Shown here in pieces: positions 35,672-41,978 of a stretch of 41,978 bases of DNA. The notes beneath the pieces were generated by a model. It saw nothing but the letters and a program-made list of their open reading frames with translations. It did not search any database and had not been told where the DNA came from. How positions within the stretch are numbered: the stretch's first letter is position 1; every line of letters starts with the position of its first letter. Both the position numbers and the translations under genes were made by a program. Source of the stretch: Myxococcales bacterium (lineage in GTDB: Bacteria > Myxococcota_A > Polyangia > Polyangiales > Polyangiaceae); contig JANYHK010000087.1 of assembly GCA_025359105.1 (NCBI GenBank), positions 1 to 41,978 on the forward strand, read 5' to 3'.

Positions 35672-36424
35672 TCAGGGAAGGCGCTCGGGCGTCGGCACCC
35701 GGAGGCCGCCCCGGATCTCGGCGACGATCGCCGCCGACAGCGCCGTGTCGGCCTGTTCGCAGCTCTTGGTCACCTCGCCGCTGACCGCGCCCTTGCACTC
35801 CTTGCCGCGTCGCTGGTAGGCGGCCTGGACCTTCGCGCTCTCGAGCAGCGCGGCGCGGGTGCGCTCGGTGAGGTAGCGCCACGGGATCGACGCGTGCTTC
35901 AAGGCCGGAGGCTTGCGCGCCGTCACCTCGGCGTCCTCGAGCGTGTAGCAGGTGCCGTCCCATCGCATGACGAGGAAGCCGCCGCCCGTTCCGACGACGA
36001 CGCCACCCGCCGGCGGGGTTCGCTTGCGGAGCACGAGCACCTCTTCGTCGAAGCGCAGGCGCGTACGGGCGCTGCGGCCGCCGTCGGCGTTCCAGGCCTC
36101 CACGTCCCCGGCGACGTACATGCGCGTGAAGGGCGCGTCCTTCGCGAGGAGCACGAGCCCCACGTCAGGGTACGCGCCGTCACAGAGGCGCCTGGCGAAG
36201 TCGGCGGCAGGCACGCAGAGCGGCCCGTCCGCGGCGCAGCTCATGGGCAAGACTCCGGTCACGCCCGGCGGGACCGGCGCCGGCTCCGGGGCAGGAGCAG
36301 GCTCCTCCTCGATGGGGGCAGGCGGCGCGGCGGCCGGCGCCTGCCGGGCGGCAGCGCACGCGACGAAGGGCAGGGGAAGGAGGACGCAGACGAGGGTGGG
36401 GAGCAGGAGACGTCGCAGGCGCAC
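35672..36424 (-). CDS. Lipoprotein, unknown function
   Basis: 250 aa. The signal ends in LPLPFVAC|AAAR. A Pro/Ala/Glu linker follows to about residue 55. The mature domain has four Cys, the block CDGAYPDVGLVLLAKDAPFTRMYV, strand pairs (GGRSARTRLRFDEEVLVLRK) and WDGTCYTLEDAEVTARKPP. Near the end a helix carries ECKGAVSGEVTKSCEQAD. I do not recognise the family. It converges with the hydrolase-fold lipoprotein gene, leaving 69 bases between stops. Confidence 0.82.
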   Translation of the reverse strand: MRLRRLLLPTLVCVLLPLPFVACAAARQAPAAAPPAPIEEEPAPAPEPAPVPPGVTGVLPMSCAADGPLCVPAADFARRLCDGAYPDVGLVLLAKDAPFTRMYVAGDVEAWNADGGRSARTRLRFDEEVLVLRKRTPPAGGVVVGTGGGFLVMRWDGTCYTLEDAEVTARKPPALKHASIPWRYLTERTRAALLESAKVQAAYQRRGKECKGAVSGEVTKSCEQADTALSAAIVAEIRGGLRVPTPERLP

Positions 36425-36519
36425 GACGCGAATGTACCTGGGGCGCGGGGGCGTCGGCTACGGCTAGCGAAGACCGAACCAGCCGATCCCGTCGCTGCAG
36501 CCCCCCCGCGCCCGCTCGT

Positions 36520-36672
36520 TCAGCGGCAGGTGGAGCCCGCAAGGTGCAGTCCCGCCACGTCGACGGCGAACGAGAATCCGCTGCCCTGCCCGCAGGACGC
36601 ATAGACGAACGCGAACAGGATGGGAACAGCAGCGAGGGCGCGGGCCAGACGGCCGAAGTGCGTGGAGCTCAT
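36520..36672 (-). CDS. 50-aa exported peptide, possible mini-lipoprotein
   Basis: ATG 36672 is preceded by GGAGG at a 5-base spacing (CGGAGGACCCCATG). It encodes a positively charged start, a hydrophobic helix (ALAAVPILFAFVYASC) and a 25-residue tail ending in GSTCR. The Cys after the helix could be a lipobox Cys, though Tyr at -3 is unusual. The good ribosome-binding site is the main reason to accept it. Confidence 0.55.
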   Translation of the reverse strand: MSSTHFGRLARALAAVPILFAFVYASCGQGSGFSFAVDVAGLHLAGSTCR

Positions 36673-36780
36673 GGGGTCCTCCGAGGTTCCGCGGCAGAAC
36701 ACCGCGCAGGGTGGGTTTGTTCGAAAAATCGTCATCCGAACGTCGAACGCGTCGCGGGTGCTAATGTGACCGTCGTGACG

Positions 36781-39072
36781 ATGTGGGGGCGCGACCATCG
36801 AAGCGAGGCGGCCCTCGTCGTGCTCGCAGCGTCCGTAGCGGCCACCGCAGCGCACGCGATTTCGTGCGAGACGCACGGATCGCCGGCCGTGCCGACCGCG
36901 GCCCCGGCGCCCGACGCGAGCGCGCCTGGCACCCTCGGCGCTGGCCCCGCGGATCTGGAGTCGGACAACCCGACCATCCCGATCGGCCTCGAGGCGTACC
37001 GCCGGTGGGACCGGTGGCCATCCCTTCGCCTCGGCATGCGCGCGTACATGCGCAGCACCTACGACCGGGGCGGCGGCAACGACACGGCGGACGCCTCGCA
37101 CTTTCTCCGCCTCGAAGGGGACCAGGGGATCCCGCTCGACGTCGCGGGGCCTGGCGTCCTCGTGTTCGCGCGCGCCAACTACTGGCACGGAAGCCCCTGG
37201 CACTACGTCGTCGACGGGAGCGACACGGTGGCGCGCGAATCGAACACCGCGCCCTCGCCCCCGCCTGGCGATCAGAACCCGACGTTCCTGCCGCCGGAGA
37301 TCTTCCCGCCGCCGCTCGCGCTCACCTGGCAGACGACGATGGGGGCCGACCTCATGATGGTGCCGATGCCCTTCGCGCGCGATCTGAAGATCGGCTACGG
37401 GCACACGCATTTCGGGACCGGGTACTTCATCTACGACGCGTTCCCGGTGGGCGCGAAGAACCTCTCGCCGCCCACGCCTACCTGGGACGGACACACGCCG
37501 CCCGATCCCGAGGTCGTGGCGCTGCTGCGCCGCGCAGGGCAGGACATCGCCCCCACCGGCGCCGACGTGACGACGCGCGAGGGCGAGGTCGCTCTCGCGG
37601 CGACGACGGATGCCGTGACCGTGCTCGACGCGGCGGGGCCGGCGACCGTGCGCGCGCTTCGCTTCACCGTGCCGGCGGCGAACGCGCTCGCGTTCGGGCG
37701 CGCGCGCCTGCGCATCACGTGGGATGGCCGCGCCTCGCCGTCGATCGACGCGCCCGTCGCGCTCTTCTTCGGCGCCGGCACGCTCTACAACCGCAGTGGC
37801 AGCGAGTTCCTCGTGCGTGCGCTCCCGGTGAACGTGCGCTTTTTTGGCGGGAACGTCGCCCTCTCGGTCTATTTCCCGATGCCGTTCTTCCGCAGCGCCC
37901 ACGTCGAGCTCGTCGCGCAAGGCGAGGCCGTGGCGCGAGTAGCATGGCAGGCCCGCACGCAGCCCTTCACCGGTCCGACGAACTGGGCAGGCTACTTCCA
38001 CGCCACGTACGTCGATCACACGGCGCCTGCCGCCGGCCGCGATCTCGTCCTCCTCGATACGACGAAGACCGAAGGGGGCGGCGACACCTGCGGCAACTTC
38101 GTCGGCACGTCGTTCGTCTTCTCCGACGCGGCGTCGCTCGGCACGCTCGAGGGGGACCCGCGCTTCTTCTTCGACGACAGCCAGACGCCGCAGGGGCAGG
38201 GGACCGGCACCGAAGAATGGGGCGGGGGAGGCGGGTACTGGAACACCGGGCAGAGCTCGACGCTGCCCCTCTTCGGTCACCCCACCGGCGCGCCGGGCGT
38301 CGCGTCGGCCAAGAACGCGGAGGACAAGATCGAGTCGGCGTACCGCTTCCTCCTCGCGGATCTGATGCCGTTCGGCAAGAACGCGCGCATCCAGCTGGAG
38401 CACGGCGGGGAGAACGAGTCGCAGGAGCACTACCGCTCCGTCGCATACTGGTACGGGCTGCCGGGCGCGTGCCTCGCGCAGACCGACGCGCTGCACGTCG
38501 GGGACGCGGCCGACGAGGCCGCGCACCGCTACGTGTCGCCCGACGCGTCGCCGGTTGAGGCGATCACGTCGCGCTACGAGTGGGGCGTCGATCACGTCGG
38601 CGCCGAAGAGGTGTACCCGGCGACGACCGACACCGGACGCCACACCACCGGCACCACCGAGCTGACGCTCGCGATCGCGCCGCGCAACTTCGGCGTGCTC
38701 TTGCGCCGCAAGCTCGACTACGCGTTCGCCGATCAGCGCGCCGAGGTCTGGGTGAAGGACGACGCCGACGTCGCCGCGCCGTTCGTCCACGCCGGCACGT
38801 GGTACCTCGCGGGCTCGACCACGTACGTTTACTCGAACCCGCGGGGAGAGGCCGATCCGCCGGCGCCGAGCCTGCAGACGTCGAACCGGCGCTTCCGCGA
38901 CGACGAGATGCTGATCGCGCGTGCGCTCACCGACGGAAAGTCGAAGCTGCGCGTGCGGCTCGTGTTCACGCCGACCGGCAAGCCGCTCACGCCTGGCGCC
39001 GACGTGGCGCCGCAGGCGTGGAGCGAGCTGCGCTACACGGCATACAGCTGGCAGCTGCCGCCCGTTCCCTAG
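36781..39072 (+). CDS. GH172-like (DUF2961) secreted glycoside hydrolase
   Basis: 763 aa. ATG 36781 follows GTG codons in frame and gives an export signal (EAALVVLAASVAATAAHA). The DUF2961/GH172 signature GTGTEEWGGGGGYWNTG is at about residues 475-492, with RAYMRSTYDRGGGN and HFGTGYFIYD in the first third. Two beta-sandwich layers are suggested (VNVRFFGGNVALSVYFPMPF; RFLLADLMPFGKNARIQLEH). GH172 enzymes act on fructofuranose or arabinofuranose linkages. The substrate here is open. It is longer than many family members because of an N-terminal Pro/Ala linker and a C-terminal sandwich. The open frame extends upstream but that part is antisense to the 50-aa gene. Confidence 0.85.
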   Translation: MWGRDHRSEAALVVLAASVAATAAHAISCETHGSPAVPTAAPAPDASAPGTLGAGPADLESDNPTIPIGLEAYRRWDRWPSLRLGMRAYMRSTYDRGGGNDTADASHFLRLEGDQGIPLDVAGPGVLVFARANYWHGSPWHYVVDGSDTVARESNTAPSPPPGDQNPTFLPPEIFPPPLALTWQTTMGADLMMVPMPFARDLKIGYGHTHFGTGYFIYDAFPVGAKNLSPPTPTWDGHTPPDPEVVALLRRAGQDIAPTGADVTTREGEVALAATTDAVTVLDAAGPATVRALRFTVPAANALAFGRARLRITWDGRASPSIDAPVALFFGAGTLYNRSGSEFLVRALPVNVRFFGGNVALSVYFPMPFFRSAHVELVAQGEAVARVAWQARTQPFTGPTNWAGYFHATYVDHTAPAAGRDLVLLDTTKTEGGGDTCGNFVGTSFVFSDAASLGTLEGDPRFFFDDSQTPQGQGTGTEEWGGGGGYWNTGQSSTLPLFGHPTGAPGVASAKNAEDKIESAYRFLLADLMPFGKNARIQLEHGGENESQEHYRSVAYWYGLPGACLAQTDALHVGDAADEAAHRYVSPDASPVEAITSRYEWGVDHVGAEEVYPATTDTGRHTTGTTELTLAIAPRNFGVLLRRKLDYAFADQRAEVWVKDDADVAAPFVHAGTWYLAGSTTYVYSNPRGEADPPAPSLQTSNRRFRDDEMLIARALTDGKSKLRVRLVFTPTGKPLTPGADVAPQAWSELRYTAYSWQLPPVP

Positions 39073-39087
39073 TCCCTCGTCGCTCTA

Positions 39088-39585
39088 CTAACCGCCGTCG
39101 GGGCAGCCGGGCGGGTTATTGGGGCCGAAGGTGCACAAGGTGCATGCCTTTTGCACGCATCGCGGTTGGCCGGGGGCGGCGCAGGGGCATGCGTTGGGCT
39201 TGATGCCGGCGGTGGCGGCCTTGTACTTCGGCAGGTCGCGGACGGCGATGCTGGCGAAGCTGCACGCGCAGCCGCCCGTGCAGATGGTGCCGGCCGCGAC
39301 CGTGGTGCAGTCGGGGTCGCCGGTGCACGCGCGATCGTAGGACGTCGGATCGATCGTGACGCAGGCCGCTCCGTCCGCGGACGTCCCGCTGTCCGCGTCG
39401 CTCGACATGGCGCCGTCGAACGTGGCGTCACCGGGTACGGCGCCGTCGAACGTGGCGTCACCGGGTGCGGCGCCGTCGGACGTGATCGACGCGTCGGCGT
39501 CGACGGTTGCGGTGGAGCCGCCGCACGCGCCCGCGGCGAGGGCTCCGAAAGGAAAGGCGAGGGCAAAAACGAGAAGGCGTCGCAT
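39088..39585 (-). CDS. Cys-rich lipoprotein with 10-residue tandem repeats
   Basis: 165 aa. The lipobox is LAAGAC|GGST. Residues about 30-60 hold tandem copies of PGDATFDGA(V/M), encoded by a 30-base DNA repeat. The C-terminal 90 residues contain eleven Cys (ACTGDPDCTTVAAGTICTGG, CACSFASIAV, CPCAAPGQPRCVQKACTLC), suggesting a disulfide-rich or metal-binding domain. It converges with the GH172-like gene with 15 bases between the stops. The function is unknown. Confidence 0.8.
   Translation of the reverse strand: MRRLLVFALAFPFGALAAGACGGSTATVDADASITSDGAAPGDATFDGAVPGDATFDGAMSSDADSGTSADGAACVTIDPTSYDRACTGDPDCTTVAAGTICTGGCACSFASIAVRDLPKYKAATAGIKPNACPCAAPGQPRCVQKACTLCTFGPNNPPGCPDGG
39411..39484. repeat. 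30-bp tandem repeat in the Cys-rich lipoprotein gene
   Basis: 39411-39440 and 39441-39470 are identical except for one base near the end of each unit. A partial third copy runs to 39484. Each unit encodes ten residues, so copy change keeps the frame. Confidence 0.9.
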
Positions 39586-39692
39586 GCTGTTCAGTCTAGC
39601 GCCGGCGGCGATGGCTCGACCGGACGTGCCGCCGCGCCACGTGCTCGCCGTCCGGAAACGTCGCGATTCCTCTACGCGATTCCTCTAGGTGC

Positions 39693-39720
39693 TTGACAAC
39701 ATGGCCAGCCCGGCTAAGTT
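39693..39720 (+). promoter_or_regulatory. Sigma-70 promoter of the tRNA genes
   Basis: TTGACA (39693-39698, consensus -35) and TAAGTT (39715-39720) are 16 bases apart. Transcription would start near 39728, 45 bases before tRNA-Gln. A perfect CACCTG-AA-CAGGTG hairpin (39739-39752) sits in the leader. Confidence 0.55.
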
Positions 39721-39772
39721 GCGCATCCTTCGTGGGAACACCTGAACAGGTGCCCCAACTCTCTGGATCCCT

Positions 39773-39843
39773 TGGGGGATCGTCTAACGGCAGGACGCCA
39801 GATTCTGGCTCTGGCTATCAAGGTTCGAATCCTTGTCCCCCAG
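39773..39843 (+). tRNA. tRNA-Gln (anticodon CTG)
   Basis: The acceptor stem TGGGGGA/TCCCCCA is fully paired. The D arm is GTCTAACGGCAGGAC. The anticodon arm CCAGA-TTCTGGC-TCTGG gives anticodon CTG. The T arm AAGG-TTCGAAT-CCTT is standard. CCA is not encoded. It lies 56 bases upstream of tRNA-Glu and probably shares its promoter. Confidence 0.95.
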
Positions 39844-39899
39844 CCCCGTGCAAGCTCTGTGAGAGGGGCGCGCCCGGTCTTCCTTCGAATCGGCACAAA

Positions 39900-39971
39900 G
39901 GCCCCATCGTCTAGCGGTTAGGACACCGGCCTCTCACGTCGGTAACACGGGTTCAATTCCCGTTGGGGTCG
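39900..39971 (+). tRNA. tRNA-Glu (anticodon CTC), integration target
   Basis: The acceptor stem GGCCCCA/TGGGGTC has one G-U pair. The D arm is GTCTAGCGGTTAGGAC. The anticodon arm CCGGC-CTCTCAC-GTCGG gives CTC. The T arm is CGGG-TTCAATT-CCCG. CCA is not encoded. An integrase gene on the opposite strand ends inside this tRNA, which therefore serves as the attachment site and is reconstituted intact. Confidence 0.95.
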
Positions 39972-41189
39972 CGATGAAATGACAATGGCCTCGGGCAGTT
40001 GCGCGGGGCCATCGTCGTTTGTTGCAGCACGCGTTGCAGTACCTGCCGGCAAGGGCGCCCCGAGAAGCGAGGGCGGAAGAGGGGCGAACGGCGCTCCGAA
40101 GGCGCGCGACAGGTTCCGCCCTTGGCCGATGTAGACCTGCGTCGTCTTGAAGTCGGTGTGTCCGCCGCGCCATTGGATGCGCAGCGGATCGTCGCCACGA
40201 ACGGCCATCCACGTGAGACACGTGTCGCGCGTCTGGTGGAAGCGGATGGGCGCACGCATCGCGTCGTCGGCGAAGAGCTCGGGGCGCGTGCACCCCGCGG
40301 CCGCCAGGTGCTTCCGAAAGAGGGACGCGCGGTCCTCGTCGGGCGGCATGCGCAGCAGGCGCTCGCGCCCCTGGTCCTTCGCCTCGCGGGCGAGGAGGAC
40401 GAGGAGCGGCAGGAGCTCGGGCTCGATGTCGATGGTGCGCGCGCGTCGCGTCTTCGTCGGGCGGACCTTGCGGGTGCGCCGGTCCAGCTGCTTTGTGATC
40501 GCGAGGCGCTGGTGCTCCACGTCGACGTCGTCGGGGGCGAGCGCGGCGAGCTCGTTCAAACGCGCAGCGGTGTAGAGCGCGACGGCGTAGGTGCGGCGCC
40601 AGTAGATAGGCACGTCCTCGCACGCGAGGAGCGCGGCTGCCTCCGACGGGTAGAGCACCGGCTTCGAACGCTCGATCCCGCGGTCGGGTCCGCGCACGTT
40701 CGCGGCGGGGTTGTCCTCGCGCGCGCGCAGCTCGGGGTTCTTGCTCGAGCACGCTTCGTCGAAGGCGCTCGTGACCTCGCCCCAGATGTTCTGCGCGCTC
40801 TTCCACGACAGGCCCGGCGCCGGCTCGTCGTCGTCCTCGTCGTGCTCCTCGTACCAGCGCGTGCGCTTCGCGATCTCCTCGTCGAGACGACGAACGACGC
40901 CCTCGAGGTCGGCACGCGTGACCGAGCGGACCGGCTTCGGGCCGAGGATCGGCGTGATCCAGTTCTTCACCCGTCCCCGCATGTCGCGAACGGTGACGAG
41001 TCCCTTCGACTCCTTCCAACTGTGGAGGCGCGAAAACCAGTCGGCGCACGACTCGCCCGCCACGGCCTTCCCGTCGCGAGCGAGCTTCTTCGCGAGGGCG
41101 CGCCCCGTCGCGTCCTCCTGCTCTTGGGCGTACCGCGCCCATTCGGCGGCCCGCTCCTCGGAGTACGCCTTCGCGTCCGGCACGCGCAC
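39918..41189 (-). CDS. Tyrosine recombinase (phage-type integrase), 5' end frameshifted
   Basis: 423 aa in the main frame. The catalytic set is complete: Arg in LYTAARLNELAAL, Lys in TKTRRARTIDI, the His-x-x-Arg box HQTRDTCLTWMA, His in RGGHTDFKTTQVYI and the nucleophilic Tyr in that same segment. A SAM-like core-binding domain covers about residues 45-165. The C terminus (SSRPQRELNPCYRRERPVS) is encoded by sequence antisense to tRNA-Glu. The natural start appears to be ATG 41305 in another frame, and a single missing base near 41190 separates the two parts. As it stands, translation would have to begin near 41189, or the gene is inactive. Confidence 0.88.
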   Translation of the reverse strand: MRVPDAKAYSEERAAEWARYAQEQEDATGRALAKKLARDGKAVAGESCADWFSRLHSWKESKGLVTVRDMRGRVKNWITPILGPKPVRSVTRADLEGVVRRLDEEIAKRTRWYEEHDEDDDEPAPGLSWKSAQNIWGEVTSAFDEACSSKNPELRAREDNPAANVRGPDRGIERSKPVLYPSEAAALLACEDVPIYWRRTYAVALYTAARLNELAALAPDDVDVEHQRLAITKQLDRRTRKVRPTKTRRARTIDIEPELLPLLVLLAREAKDQGRERLLRMPPDEDRASLFRKHLAAAGCTRPELFADDAMRAPIRFHQTRDTCLTWMAVRGDDPLRIQWRGGHTDFKTTQVYIGQGRNLSRAFGAPFAPLPPSLLGAPLPAGTATRAATNDDGPAQLPEAIVISSRPQRELNPCYRRERPVS

Positions 41190-41190
41190 G

Positions 41191-41305
41191 GGAACGTCGA
41201 GCCGTCCGCAAGGACGACGCGCGCGTAGTAGACGATCTTCCCGTTCTTGCGGCGGCGCTTGTCGAGGCGCGTAGCCTTGGGGTCGCGGTCACCGAGCGCC
41301 GGCAT
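41191..41305 (-). pseudogene. Out-of-frame 5' end of the integrase gene
   Basis: ATG 41305 directly abuts the TAG of the upstream gene (TAGATG). It encodes PALGDRDPKATRLDKRRRKN, then GKIVYYARVVLADGSTFP, a typical integrase N terminus (Arm-binding 'R-x-x-G-K-x-Y-Y-A-R' strand). It would continue as VRVPDAKAYSEERAAEWA in the main frame if one base were added after TTCCC. Confidence 0.7.
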
Positions 41306-41978
41306 CTACTTGCCCCTCTTCTTAGTCGTCCGCCGTCCGCACTTCGCGGAAGCGCTGGGTACCGTGAACAGCGGCGCCGGCGGCGCAGGCAGCGGGTAGA
41401 CGATGCCGAGCCCTTCGAACGCCGCTGCGCAGACCGCCTCCGCCGGTTCCCATCCGCCGCAGAACTCGGGGCTGAGCGCGATGGTCAGCACGCGGATCTT
41501 CTCCCAACGTCGACCGAGCGAGCGAAACAGCGACCGGACCACGTCCAAGTCGAAGACAAGGAGCGAGTCCTCATCGTTGTTGGACGATTGGAAAAAGTAG
41601 TCCAAGTCGACGTTGACGATGAGTGGAACCCGCGCGCTCTCGATCGCAGGAGAAACCTCATCGGTCGGGTCCCGCTTCTTAGCGATCGAGACGCGACCGT
41701 CGTCGACGGAAGCCCTGAGTTCGCCTTCCAGCACGGACCGTTGTTGAAGAACACAGAGGCAGCCCGTTTTGAGCCGCGGGTAGATCTGAAGAAACAGGTT
41801 GATGTAGTTGTCCCATCGGACGAGCCGCGTATCGCGTACCGCCGTTCGACAAACCGACCTCAGTTCGTTGAACGCCGCGAACCCTTCCCCCAGGTCGAGT
41901 TTCCGCCTGGCCAGTTCGCAGGTAACCGTTCAGGCCCCACGTAAGTGGTCCATATCGCTCCATCTTTTTTTTTGCACT
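41306..41978 (-). CDS. UPF0489-like (peptide-arginase-related?) protein, frameshifted and cut by the window edge
   Basis: The C-terminal part is clear: ARVPLIVNVDLDYFFQSSNN, then VRSLFRSLGRRWEKIRVLTI and ALSPEFCGGWEPAEAV. The DLDYF motif, the TIALSPEF strand and the Gly-Gly-Trp pair resemble UPF0489 proteins, a group that includes peptide arginases; this rests on motif memory. The first start in this frame is GTG 41734 (142 aa). However, the frame continues upstream without a stop to 41929 as convincing protein (ELARRKLDLGEGFAAFNEL, then RLVRWDNYINLFLQIYPRLK). Before that, protein-like sequence is in another frame (MERYGPLTWGLNGYL from 41963, open to the edge). A frameshift near 41920 is inferred. 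The TAG abuts the integrase ATG. Base composition is less GC-rich than in its neighbours. Confidence 0.55.

Larger units (their letters stand above)
39951..41978. mobile_element. Left end of an element integrated at tRNA-Glu (partial)
   Basis: The 3' half of tRNA-Glu is directly followed by a converging integrase gene and a second gene with lower GC than the rest of the window. The other att copy would be beyond 41978. Only about 2 kb is visible, so the type of element (prophage remnant, genomic island) is unknown. Confidence 0.6.

Noticed and set aside
36457-36522. UGA of the 50-aa gene as a further Sec codon
   Set aside because: The frame continues after it but as Arg/Ala/Gly shadow sequence. 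No hairpin with SECIS geometry follows.
36673-38790. Minus-strand frame upstream of the 50-aa peptide gene
   Set aside because: It is antisense to the GH172-like gene. Only the terminal 50 codons have a ribosome-binding site and signal-like helix.
41185-41200. Programmed ribosomal frameshift in the integrase
   Set aside because: There is no slippery heptamer of the usual X-XXY-YYZ type. Mutation or sequence error in the CCC run is simpler.

Overview
The window is very GC-rich and uses many GTG starts. It is dense in secreted and lipid-anchored proteins: about fourteen genes begin with a lipoprotein or other export signal. One surface protein (21095..22852) ends in a MYXO-CTERM-type tail (Gly-Cys, hydrophobic helix, Arg cluster). 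With ECF and sigma-54 regulation, catalytically dead formylglycine-enzyme-like lipoproteins and a GH25 lysozyme, this points to a myxobacterium (Myxococcota, probably Polyangia/Sorangiineae-like). The genus is an inference.

Left part (1-5.9 kb). A translationally coupled minus-strand operon runs Cys-rich lipoprotein > envelope protein with an Ala-Pro linker > ECF sigma factor > one-TM anti-sigma-like protein with an extreme Thr-Pro/Thr-Ala repeat linker. Divergent from it is the best find of the window: a membrane-anchored iodothyronine-deiodinase-like selenoprotein whose in-frame UGA (3181-3183) sits in the family's active-site motif and is followed by a textbook bacterial SECIS hairpin. A small basic protein and a DmpR/XylR-type sigma-54 activator follow.

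Middle (5.9-26.9 kb). A YceI-family gene lies divergent from the activator, behind a possible -24/-12 promoter. Next come a propeller-like protein, two FGE-fold lipoproteins around two other lipoproteins, a GH25 lysozyme, a ParB-like protein and an acidic protein with a (Ser-Glu)11 tract. A minus-strand lipid cluster encodes a peroxisome-like MFE-2 (dehydrogenase + hydratase + three SCP2 domains), an SCPx-type thiolase and a KAS III enzyme. Then follow an NAGPA-type glycosidase with the MYXO-CTERM tail, a lipid-anchored thioredoxin, an alpha/beta hydrolase and hypothetical proteins, one behind a near-consensus sigma-54 promoter.

Right part (26.9-42 kb). The gene at 26915..27667 is unusual: a complete signal peptide is separated from a beta-barrel-like domain in the same frame by a single UGA, and the hairpin after it has nearly the same loop and spacing as the deiodinase SECIS. 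It is a candidate second selenoprotein, or else a nonsense-mutated gene. A phospholipase D-like lipoprotein, a ferredoxin-fused aldo/keto reductase, an M28 peptidase, a hydrolase-fold lipoprotein, a GH172-like protein and small lipoproteins follow. At 39.7-40.0 kb are tRNA-Gln(CTG) and tRNA-Glu(CTC). A tyrosine recombinase ends inside tRNA-Glu, marking the edge of an integrated element that runs off the right end. Both element genes seen here carry an apparent frameshift.

No gene-free stretch exceeds 300 bases.
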